64,000 nucleotides of DNA from Catenuloplanes indicus (GTDB lineage: Bacteria; Actinomycetota; Actinomycetes; Mycobacteriales; Micromonosporaceae), in the NCBI RefSeq assembly GCF_030813715.1, contig NZ_JAUSUZ010000001.1:4836001-4900000 (forward strand), in the 5' to 3' direction. The position numbers and the translations under genes are program-made. Shown piece by piece: positions 57,549-64,000 of this stretch. The notes under the pieces were generated by a model. That model saw nothing but the letters and a program-made list of their open reading frames with translations. It ran no database searches and was not told the origin of the DNA. Position 1 is the first letter of the stretch, and every line of letters starts with the position of its first letter.

Positions 57549-58538
57549 TCAGCCCCGGGTGTACTCGATCGTGTAGGCGTTGCCCTCCTGCGTCATCCGG
57601 CTGCTGCTGCAGGTGTAGTCCGCCGTGTCCGAGGACGCCAGGAACTCCTGCTCCTCCGAGGTCTCCTCGCCGTTGACGAAGATGACGAACGTGGCCTCGG
57701 TGTCCTTGCCGGTCAGCGCGAGGCGGCTGTTGCGCGACGTGTACTCGTACGTCACCTCGCCCTGGATCCGCAGCCGCACGTTCTGGCCGCTGAGCGTGCC
57801 GGTGTACTCGGTGCCGGTGCCGTAGTCGAAGACCGCCGTACCGTCCGGGGCCAGGGTGAATTTCGCGCCCTTGCCGCCGCTCAGCTTGATCGTGCCCACG
57901 TTCGGGACCTCCAGGTCCTCGGTGTGGGTGGACACGTTCCAGGTGCCGACCGTGCACGCGTCGATGTCCGGATTCACCGAGACGGCCGGGGTCGGCGTAC
58001 CACCGGCGTTCGGGTCGTTCTTCTCGTTCTCGGTGTTGCCCCAGACCGCGATGCCGATGCAGCAGAGCAGCACCAGCACGACCGACACCAGCGCGCCGAT
58101 CAGGAAGTTCAGGCCGCTCCGGCCCTTGTTCTGCGGCGGTGGCGGCGTGTAGACGGGCGGGTACGCCTGCGGCTGCGCCGTGTACTGCGGGGCCGCCTGG
58201 TAGGGCGGCGGAGGCGGCGGGCTGCTCGGATAGCCACCACCGCTGGTCGGGTAGCCCGTACCACCGCTGGTCGGGTAGCCCGCGCCACCGCTGGTGGGGT
58301 AGCCGGCACTGCCGCTCGTCGGGTACGACGGAGCGCCGCTGGTGTGCGGGTTCGGGTACGGGTCGTAGCCGGAACCGCTGGTCGGCGCCGGGTACGGAGG
58401 CTGCTGGGGATAACCGGGCGGTGGGTAGTTCGCCGGAGGCGCGGAGGTCACCTCACCGGTGCCGCGGTAGTTGCCGCACTGCGTGCAGTTGCCCGCCGCG
58501 TCGATGGTGCCGCCCCCACAGACCGCGCAGGGCCCCAT
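57549..58538 (-). CDS. Zinc-ribbon, single-pass membrane protein with repeat linker and exported beta domain
   Basis: A 329-residue protein. The N-terminal zinc ribbon is CAVCGGGTIDAAGNCTQCG (residues 4-22). A Pro/Tyr/Ser/Gly linker follows with GYPTSGG heptads or octads in tandem, then one membrane helix (LNFLIGALVSVVLVLLCCIG) and an exported domain of about 130 residues (CTVGTWNVSTHTEDLEVPNV, TYEYTSRNSRLALTG, and a final YTCSSSRM). The exported domain resembles that of the next gene upstream. The ribbon is cytoplasmic, so the protein could link an outside signal to an inside partner. No name is known to me. Confidence 0.75.
   Translation of the reverse strand: MGPCAVCGGGTIDAAGNCTQCGNYRGTGEVTSAPPANYPPPGYPQQPPYPAPTSGSGYDPYPNPHTSGAPSYPTSGSAGYPTSGGAGYPTSGGTGYPTSGGGYPSSPPPPPPYQAAPQYTAQPQAYPPVYTPPPPQNKGRSGLNFLIGALVSVVLVLLCCIGIAVWGNTENEKNDPNAGGTPTPAVSVNPDIDACTVGTWNVSTHTEDLEVPNVGTIKLSGGKGAKFTLAPDGTAVFDYGTGTEYTGTLSGQNVRLRIQGEVTYEYTSRNSRLALTGKDTEATFVIFVNGEETSEEQEFLASSDTADYTCSSSRMTQEGNAYTIEYTRG
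58237..58332 (-). repeat. 24-bp tandem repeat coding GYPTSGG-type units
   Basis: Four 24-base units start at 58237, 58261, 58285 and 58309 (plus-strand CCACCGCTGGTCGGGTAGCC and variants), diverging from first to last. They keep frame. Confidence 0.85.
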
Positions 58539-58755
58539 GTCGCCTCCCGGCTCGCTATCTCCTGCGGCTGTCCCCCAGCCAAACCCGGACGCCCGGGAGA
58601 CGATGCCAAACCGGACACCGGCCCTCGAGCCCTCAGACCCGACGCTAGCGGGTGCGATCCACTCGCCCCAATGGCCTCAACGGTCAGCGGATCTTACTCA
58701 ACGAGCAATTCTCGGCCCGGCACCGCGAACCCCATCACCCACCGCAACATCGCGA

Positions 58756-59769
58756 TCACTCAACTCTGACCAGCCGTTCCGTCTGCGCGTCCGCGGCGCT
58801 CAGCGTCACCTCGTCCGCGCCGCACTCGACGGACCAGTCGGTCATCGAGGCGGGCCACTCCGCCGGCACGCCCGGCTCGCCGCCGTCCCGCGTGATCGTG
58901 AACGTGGCCGCGGAGCGCGCCTGGGTGGCGGCCGTCCGGCCGTCCGCGGACACGAACTCGAACGTGACCGTGCCGGCGACCGTGATCAGCGCGTCCCGTC
59001 CGTCGACGGTGGCCGCGTACGCGGTCGCGGCGCCGTAGTCGACCAGGCCGGTCCCGGTCGGCTGGTAGGTGACCTCGGGCCCGTCGCTGGTGAGCGTCAC
59101 CTCGACCGTGCCGATTCCGGGCAGCGCGACGAGTTCCCGCTGCTCGGCGACGCGCCACACGCCGGCCAGGCACTCGCCCGCCGCCGGGCTCGACGGCAGG
59201 GACGACGGTGAGGGCGACGGCGACGGCGAGGGCGACGGCGACGCGACCGCGGCCTGCGCCTGCAGCGGGCCGGTGAGCCGGTCGGCCGCCCGGGAGTCCG
59301 CGCCCGCGAACCGCACCACCACCGCGCCGAACACCCCGGCCGCGACCACCCCGGCGATCGCCACCAGCACCACCGCGACCGGATGCGCGCGCTCGCTCCC
59401 GGCCAGCGCGGGGGAGCGGGAGTCGTAGCTCATCACCGGCTCGGCCGGTGCCGCCGGCGGAGAGACCGGAGCAGGAGCGGCAGGGGTACGCCAGGAGGGC
59501 GGCCGCGGCACCCTCGGCGAGACCGGCGGCCCGGACATGGACCGCCCCGACACCGGTATCCCGGACACCGGCGGCCCCGAGACCGGTGGCCCCGAGACCG
59601 GTGGCAGCGGCGTGGTCTCCGCCGCATCCCGCGGCGGCCCGGACACCGGCCGATAAGCCGGATTAGTCGGGTACGTAGGCGACTGCACGCGCTGCCGCGA
59701 GACCCCGCACCCAGCGCACGTCCCCCCGGCCGTGACCGTCACCTCGCCGCAGATGGCGCACGGTCGCAC
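58756..59769 (-). CDS. Zinc-ribbon, single-pass membrane protein, paralogue of the neighbouring gene
   Basis: A 337-residue protein. I start it at GTG 59769 because AAGGAGGG lies seven bases upstream and the resulting MRPCAICGEVTVTAGGTCAG aligns with the N-terminus of the paralogue; a longer frame to 59805 is less likely. A Pro/Val/Ser-rich linker (PPVSGPPVSG repeats) precedes a membrane helix (HPVAVVLVAIAGVVAAGVFG). A Ser-Pro dipeptide run and an exported beta-rich domain follow (CLAGVWRVAEQRELVALPGI, TFEFVSADGRTA, WSVECGADEV). The paralogue lies 217 bases downstream on the same strand. Function unknown. Confidence 0.75.
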   Translation of the reverse strand: MRPCAICGEVTVTAGGTCAGCGVSRQRVQSPTYPTNPAYRPVSGPPRDAAETTPLPPVSGPPVSGPPVSGIPVSGRSMSGPPVSPRVPRPPSWRTPAAPAPVSPPAAPAEPVMSYDSRSPALAGSERAHPVAVVLVAIAGVVAAGVFGAVVVRFAGADSRAADRLTGPLQAQAAVASPSPSPSPSPSPSSLPSSPAAGECLAGVWRVAEQRELVALPGIGTVEVTLTSDGPEVTYQPTGTGLVDYGAATAYAATVDGRDALITVAGTVTFEFVSADGRTAATQARSAATFTITRDGGEPGVPAEWPASMTDWSVECGADEVTLSAADAQTERLVRVE

Positions 59770-59901
59770 TGCCCGGCCCTCCTTCGCCACCGATCGGTCC
59801 TCCACGAAGGACCGAGCAGTGAACGTAGCCGACCGTACGCGCGCCGCATAAGCGGTTGATCCGATCGAAATCAGTGAACGGATCGCCAGGTGAAAACTGT
59901 C

Positions 59902-61383
59902 CTAAAGGTTGTGTGCACGCGCCCAGGAACGCAGCTCTTCCTCCGCCTCGTCCCGGGTCAGCGGCCCGCGCTCGAGCCGCAGCTCCTTCAGGTGCCGCCA
60001 GGCCTGGCCGACCAGCGGCCCCGGCGGCAGCCCGAGCAGCTCCATGATCGCGTTGCCGTCCAGGTCCGGCCGGACCCGGGCGAGGTCCTCCTCGGCCGCG
60101 ATCCGGGCGATCCGCTCCTCCAGCGCGTCGTAGTCCGCGGCCAACGCCGCGGCCTTGCGCCGGTTGCGCGTGGTGCAGTCGGAGCGGGTCAGCTTGTGCA
60201 GGCGGTCGAGCAGCGGGCCGCCGTCCGTCACGTACCGGCGCACCGCGGAGTCGGTCCACTCGCCCCGGCCGTAGCCGTAGAAGCGCAGGTGCAGCTCGAC
60301 CAGGCGGGTCACGTCCGCGGTGACGTCCTTCGGGTAGCGCAGCGCCTTCATCCGCTGCCGCGTCAGCCGCGCGCCGACCACCTCGTGGTGGTGGAAGCTG
60401 ACCCGGCCGTCCGAGCCGACCGCCTTGGTGGCCGGCTTGCCGATGTCGTGCATCAGCGCGGCCATCCGCAGCGTGAAGTCCGGCTCGCCGCCGCCCTCCA
60501 GCCGGATCGCGTTGCTGACCACGGTGAGCGTGTGCTCGTAGACGTCCTTGTGCTGTGCGTGCTCGTCGATCGCGAGTTTGAGGCCGGGCAGCTCCGGCAG
60601 GAACCGGTCGGCCAGGCCGGTGTCGACCAGCAGCCGCAGCGCCGCGATCGGGTCCGCGCCGACCATCAGCTTGGTGAACTCGTCCCGAATCCGCTCCGGC
60701 GTGATCCGGTCCAGCGACGGCGCCAGCTCGGTCATCGCGGCGACCACGGCCGGGTCCGGCGTGAACCGCAGCTTGGCCACGAACCGCGCGGCCCGCAGCA
60801 TGCGCAGCGGGTCGTCGCCGAACGACTGCTGCGGCGTGCCCGGCGTCCGGATCACGCGCGCGGCGAGGTCGCGGAGACCGCCGTGCGGGTCGGTGAACAC
60901 GTGCCCTGGCAGGCTGACCGCCATCGCGTTGATCGTGAAGTCGCGCCGGACCAGGTCTTCGGCCAGGCTGGTGCCGTACCGGACGACGGGGTTGCGGCTG
61001 ACGCCGTCGTAGGCCTCCGCGCGGAACGTGGTGATCTCCAGCCGCAGCCCGCCGCGCATCGCGCCGATCGTGCCGAACTCGCGACCGGTCTCCCAGATCG
61101 CCTCGGCCCAGCCCTTGAGCACGGCGAGTGTCTGGTCCGGCTGCGCGTCCGTGCAGAAGTCCAGGTCGTCGCCGAGCCGGCCGAGGAGCGCGTCGCGCAC
61201 CGAGCCACCGACGAGGTGCAGCTCGTGCCCGGCCGCGACGAAGCGTCGGCCGAGCTCGTCGGCCACGGGGGAGACGCGCAGCAGCTCCGCGACGGCGTTG
61301 CGCTGCGCCGCGGACAACTGCGCCTCGGAGAGCGAGGGCTGGCGCTGATCGACCCCGACGGGGCCCTGGGACGTTTCAGACAT
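59902..61383 (-). CDS. cca: CCA tRNA nucleotidyltransferase
   Basis: A 493-residue enzyme that builds or repairs the CCA end of tRNAs. The class II nucleotidyltransferase head is LVGGSVRDALLGRLGDDLDF with DLVRRDFTINAMA and DPLRMLRAARFVAK. An HD-domain region (MAALMHDIGKPATK, and FHHHEVVGARL) follows, then a C-terminal helical domain. The HD motif marks the actinobacterial type with possible phosphohydrolase activity. Divergent from the next gene, 47 bases apart, and near murJ as in related genomes. Confidence 0.96.
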   Translation of the reverse strand: MSETSQGPVGVDQRQPSLSEAQLSAAQRNAVAELLRVSPVADELGRRFVAAGHELHLVGGSVRDALLGRLGDDLDFCTDAQPDQTLAVLKGWAEAIWETGREFGTIGAMRGGLRLEITTFRAEAYDGVSRNPVVRYGTSLAEDLVRRDFTINAMAVSLPGHVFTDPHGGLRDLAARVIRTPGTPQQSFGDDPLRMLRAARFVAKLRFTPDPAVVAAMTELAPSLDRITPERIRDEFTKLMVGADPIAALRLLVDTGLADRFLPELPGLKLAIDEHAQHKDVYEHTLTVVSNAIRLEGGGEPDFTLRMAALMHDIGKPATKAVGSDGRVSFHHHEVVGARLTRQRMKALRYPKDVTADVTRLVELHLRFYGYGRGEWTDSAVRRYVTDGGPLLDRLHKLTRSDCTTRNRRKAAALAADYDALEERIARIAAEEDLARVRPDLDGNAIMELLGLPPGPLVGQAWRHLKELRLERGPLTRDEAEEELRSWARAHNL

Positions 61384-61430
61384 GGGACCGCCAGCGTATC
61401 GCCCTCGTGCAGGGGGCAGGATGGTTACCC

Positions 61431-62447
61431 ATGCCAGTCCCCGAGGCGCTGCGCGCGCTCGCCGGTCGTTCCTCCTTCTGGTCCGAGTGGTTCTTCACCG
61501 GTGACGAGCCCACCGACCGTCCCGCACTGCTGGTCACGCTCCCGGTCGCGGGCGGTTACCGGCTCCGGCTGGACGTGGACTTCGCCCAGCCGTACCACCT
61601 GCTGGAGTTGACCGCGCCCGGGTTCGACGCGCACGAGGGCACGATGCTCGGCTGGGACGCGCCGGACGACGGCCGTCCGCACGTACTGCGCTGGTCCGAG
61701 CTCGACCTGATCGGCCGCGTGATCGCGATGGACGACCCGTCGCTCACCCACCCCGGGCTGGTGGTCGCGCTGCTCAGCCGGTTCGCACCGGTCACGCTCG
61801 CGGATGACGTGCCGGTGGTGCGGGCGCTGTTCACCGCCGCGTTCCGTGCGCTGCGCCCGGCACCGCTGGAGGCCGGCCCGGAGCAGGAGCCGATCCCGTT
61901 CTTCGCGGAGTCGCGCTGGTGGCCGGTGCCGGCGGACCCGGAGGCGCTCACCGACCGCGAGATCGAGCGGCTGCTGGCCGGCCAGGACGGGCGCCGGGCG
62001 GGCCTGGACTGGTACCACCACGAGGGTGCCGGCTGGGTGGCCACACAGCGGGCCGAGCGCAACGAGCTGGGCTTCCCGATCAAAAGCCTGCGCGACGGTA
62101 CGGAACACGCGTTCCCGTTCACCGGACTGGCCGAGCTGCTGAAATCCGCCCGGTCGCGGCTGACCGCGGAGATCTACGGCGCGCCCTGGTGCACCACGAC
62201 CGCGGTGGTGCCGCCGGCCCGGCGGATGGTCCACGCCGGGGACCTCACGTCCGTACCGTCGCTGCTCGAGGCTCTGGAAACGGCCGGGTGTGATCACCCG
62301 GCCGTGCTGGACGCGCTGACCGAGCCGCTGGTCCCGGCGGAGGCGGCCTGGGTGATCGAGGAGATCGCCGGTACCGCGCCCGGATCGCTGCTGCGGGTGG
62401 TCTGCGCCGGCACGCCCGCGGATGTGGAGAGTGCTCGGGTTGACTAG
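61431..62447 (+). CDS. Conserved actinobacterial protein of unknown function upstream of murJ
   Basis: A 338-residue soluble protein beginning MPVPEALRALAGRSSFWSEW at ATG 61431, with GGCAGGA nine bases upstream. Trp and acidic residues are frequent (WSELDLIGRVIAMDD, SRWWPVPADPEALTDREIER). There is no signal peptide, membrane helix or nucleotide loop. The C-terminal 80 residues (VHAGDLTSVPSLLEALETAG, AAWVIEEIAGTAPG) are helical and may be a separate small domain. I recognise only its usual position between cca and murJ. murJ follows after 57 bases. Confidence 0.7.
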   Translation: MPVPEALRALAGRSSFWSEWFFTGDEPTDRPALLVTLPVAGGYRLRLDVDFAQPYHLLELTAPGFDAHEGTMLGWDAPDDGRPHVLRWSELDLIGRVIAMDDPSLTHPGLVVALLSRFAPVTLADDVPVVRALFTAAFRALRPAPLEAGPEQEPIPFFAESRWWPVPADPEALTDREIERLLAGQDGRRAGLDWYHHEGAGWVATQRAERNELGFPIKSLRDGTEHAFPFTGLAELLKSARSRLTAEIYGAPWCTTTAVVPPARRMVHAGDLTSVPSLLEALETAGCDHPAVLDALTEPLVPAEAAWVIEEIAGTAPGSLLRVVCAGTPADVESARVD

Positions 62448-62504
62448 GGTTCGTTCAACGCCGGCGGCACGCGGGTACGCCGGGCGGTTCCGAGGGGAAA
62501 CGAC

Positions 62505-64000
62505 ATGACCGGCGGTCTGTACCGGAGCTCCAACGCAGGCCATCGCGACGGTCCCTACGACGACAGGCACGCGCCGCCGCTGATCGACGCGGACGAGGCG
62601 CGACTGACCGTGCCGGACACGGACACCGTCAGCGGCGGCGGCGAGGTGCCGGGCGCGGAACCGCCGACCAGCACCGCGGGCAACAGCCTGATCATGGCGG
62701 CCGGCAGCCTGGTCAGCCGCGGCACCGGTTTCCTGCGCACGATGGTGCTGACCGCCGCGCTCGGTGTCACGATCGGTGACGCCTACACCACCGCACAGAT
62801 CTTCCCGGGCCTGATCTACGACTTCCTGCTCGGCGGCATCCTCTCCAGCGTGCTGCTGCCGCTGCTGGTCCGGCGGCGCAAGGCGGACGCGGACGGCGGC
62901 CAGGCGTTCACCCAGACGCTGCTCAGCCTCGTGGTGATCGCGCTCGCGCTCGCCACCGTGGTCGCCGTGCTCTGCGCACCGCTGCTGACCATGCTCTACG
63001 CGAGCGAGCAGGCGTCGGACGACTACCACGAGCTGGTCACCCGGCTGTCCTACCTGATGCTGCCGATGATCTTCTTCACCGGCGTGTCCGCGCTGTTCAG
63101 CGCCGTTCTCAACACGCGCGGTCACTTCGCGGCGCCGATGTGGACGCCGATCCTGAACAACATCATCGTGATCGCGACCGGCGGCGCGTACCTGCTGCTC
63201 TACGGCGCCGCGAAGATCGACCCGAGCCAGATGACGCCGGGCCGGATCGCGCTGATCGGCGGCGGCACGCTGCTCGGCGTCGCGATCCAGGCGGCCGGCC
63301 TGATCCCGGCGCTGCGCAAGGTCGGCTTCCGATGGAAGTGGCGGTTCAACTTCCGCGACCTCGGGCTCCGCGACCTGGCCAAGCTCGGCGCCTGGATGTT
63401 CTTCTACGTGGTGGCCAACCAGATCGGCCTGGCCGTCGTGTTCAACCTGCTGAACCGTGCGGCGGCGGCGGGCGAGACCGGCCCGATGATCTACAACAAC
63501 GTGTACCTGCTGCTGATGATGGCGCACGGCATCATCGCGGTCTCGATCATCACGGCGCTGATGCCGCGGATGAGCGCGGCCGCGGCGGACGGCCGCTTCA
63601 CCGACATCGCGGAGGATCTGTCCCGCGGCATGCGGACCGCCACGGCCGCGCTGGCACCGGTCGCGGTCGTCTACGGCGTGCTGGCCGCGCCGATCGCGGT
63701 GGTGCTGTTCCAGTACGGCGCGTTCACCGGTGACGACGCGCTGGCCACCTCGATCGTGCTGATCAGCGCCGGCATCGCGCTGATCCCGTTCTCGGTCAGT
63801 CAGCTGTTCACGTTCGCCAACTACGCGATGTCCGAGAACAAGACCGCCGCGTTGATCAACGCCCCGGTGGTGGTGATCCGGATCGCGATCCACGTCGGCT
63901 GCTTCGTGCTCCTCGAGCCGGAATGGGTGGCCGCGGGGCTGATGATCGGAAACGCCGCCTCGTACCTGATGTCCGCGGTCATCTCGGCCACGGTGCTGCG
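62505..64000 (+). CDS. murJ: Lipid II flippase MurJ (MviN), 3' truncated by window edge
   Basis: 498 residues are visible and the frame runs off the end. A cytoplasmic arm of about 60 residues precedes the MOP-family flippase core: NSLIMAAGSLVSRGTGFLRT (helix 1 with the conserved Arg), IFPGLIYDFLLGGILSSVLL, YLMLPMIFFTGVSALFSAVL, MWTPILNNIIVI, and AWMFFYVVANQIGLAVVFNL. It carries Lipid II across the membrane for wall synthesis. GAGGGGAAA precedes ATG 62505. Actinobacterial homologues often have a C-terminal pseudokinase region; that part would lie beyond the window. Confidence 0.95.
   Translation, partial: MTGGLYRSSNAGHRDGPYDDRHAPPLIDADEARLTVPDTDTVSGGGEVPGAEPPTSTAGNSLIMAAGSLVSRGTGFLRTMVLTAALGVTIGDAYTTAQIFPGLIYDFLLGGILSSVLLPLLVRRRKADADGGQAFTQTLLSLVVIALALATVVAVLCAPLLTMLYASEQASDDYHELVTRLSYLMLPMIFFTGVSALFSAVLNTRGHFAAPMWTPILNNIIVIATGGAYLLLYGAAKIDPSQMTPGRIALIGGGTLLGVAIQAAGLIPALRKVGFRWKWRFNFRDLGLRDLAKLGAWMFFYVVANQIGLAVVFNLLNRAAAAGETGPMIYNNVYLLLMMAHGIIAVSIITALMPRMSAAAADGRFTDIAEDLSRGMRTATAALAPVAVVYGVLAAPIAVVLFQYGAFTGDDALATSIVLISAGIALIPFSVSQLFTFANYAMSENKTAALINAPVVVIRIAIHVGCFVLLEPEWVAAGLMIGNAASYLMSAVISATVL

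Noticed and set aside
1-64000. Defence island, prophage or biosynthetic gene cluster
   Set aside because: No integrase, transposase, restriction, toxin-antitoxin, phage structural, PKS or NRPS signature was found; the gene content is core chromosomal with a Tad locus.

Overview
The window is very GC-rich chromosomal DNA from an actinobacterium, most likely a Micromonosporaceae member (Actinoplanes/Catenuloplanes/Micromonospora type). Reasons: GTG and TTG starts are common; a proteasome activator (Bpa) and a Lipid II flippase (MurJ) with a long cytoplasmic N-terminus are present; and the order dnaB / rplI-rpsR-ssb-rpsF / large penicillin-binding protein / DUF5318 / PadR / ino1 / cca / murJ is typical of oriC-proximal actinobacterial DNA. 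I see no prophage, insertion sequence, CRISPR array, tRNA or rRNA gene.

Layout. 1-5.6 kb: end of serS, two tandem HAD phosphatases, bpa, an orphan ABC substrate-binding lipoprotein, and a dimethylargininase divergent from an Lrp/AsnC regulator. 6.2-15 kb: fdhD, mobA with a DUF6457 partner, assorted conserved proteins, moaA and moaD. 15.2-18.5 kb: a striking EndoQ-like PHP nuclease fused to a UvrD-type helicase. 18.6-28.2 kb: an atypical LuxR-family regulator, then a complete Tad/Flp pilus operon on the minus strand with its prepilin peptidase. 28.3-31.4 kb: two paralogous LppU-like surface proteins and an AAA ATPase preceded by CTAG-containing palindromes. 31.5-34.4 kb: moaC-moaB and moeA-moaE. 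34.9-38.2 kb: a membrane GGDEF-EAL protein translationally coupled to two FluC fluoride-channel subunits. 38.2-45 kb: dnaB, a divergent W-repeat membrane protein, and the S6-SSB-S18-L9 operon with a clear intrinsic terminator. 45.2-54.3 kb: a surface protein, an endonuclease IV-like enzyme, two polytopic membrane proteins, tusA and a bifunctional penicillin-binding protein. 54.5-64 kb: DUF5318, padR, ino1, ogt, two zinc-ribbon/membrane paralogues, cca, an unknown protein, and murJ running off the end.

How the genes work together. fdhD, mobA, moaA, moaD, moaE, moeA, moaB and moaC, spread over 28 kb in four clusters, cover much of molybdenum-cofactor synthesis and formate dehydrogenase sulfuration, although no molybdoenzyme lies here. 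The Tad genes form one coupled assembly operon. The PadR repressor has a 23-bp perfect palindrome before its start and probably controls itself and perhaps ino1.

The most notable non-coding signals are: a dispersed repeat family placed just downstream of stop codons at six sites; a 58-bp tandem array of hairpins between ino1 and ogt; a 36-bp perfect palindrome; and three convergent gene pairs whose stop codons overlap by 4 bp. All starts, motifs and repeats were read by eye; no database search was run.
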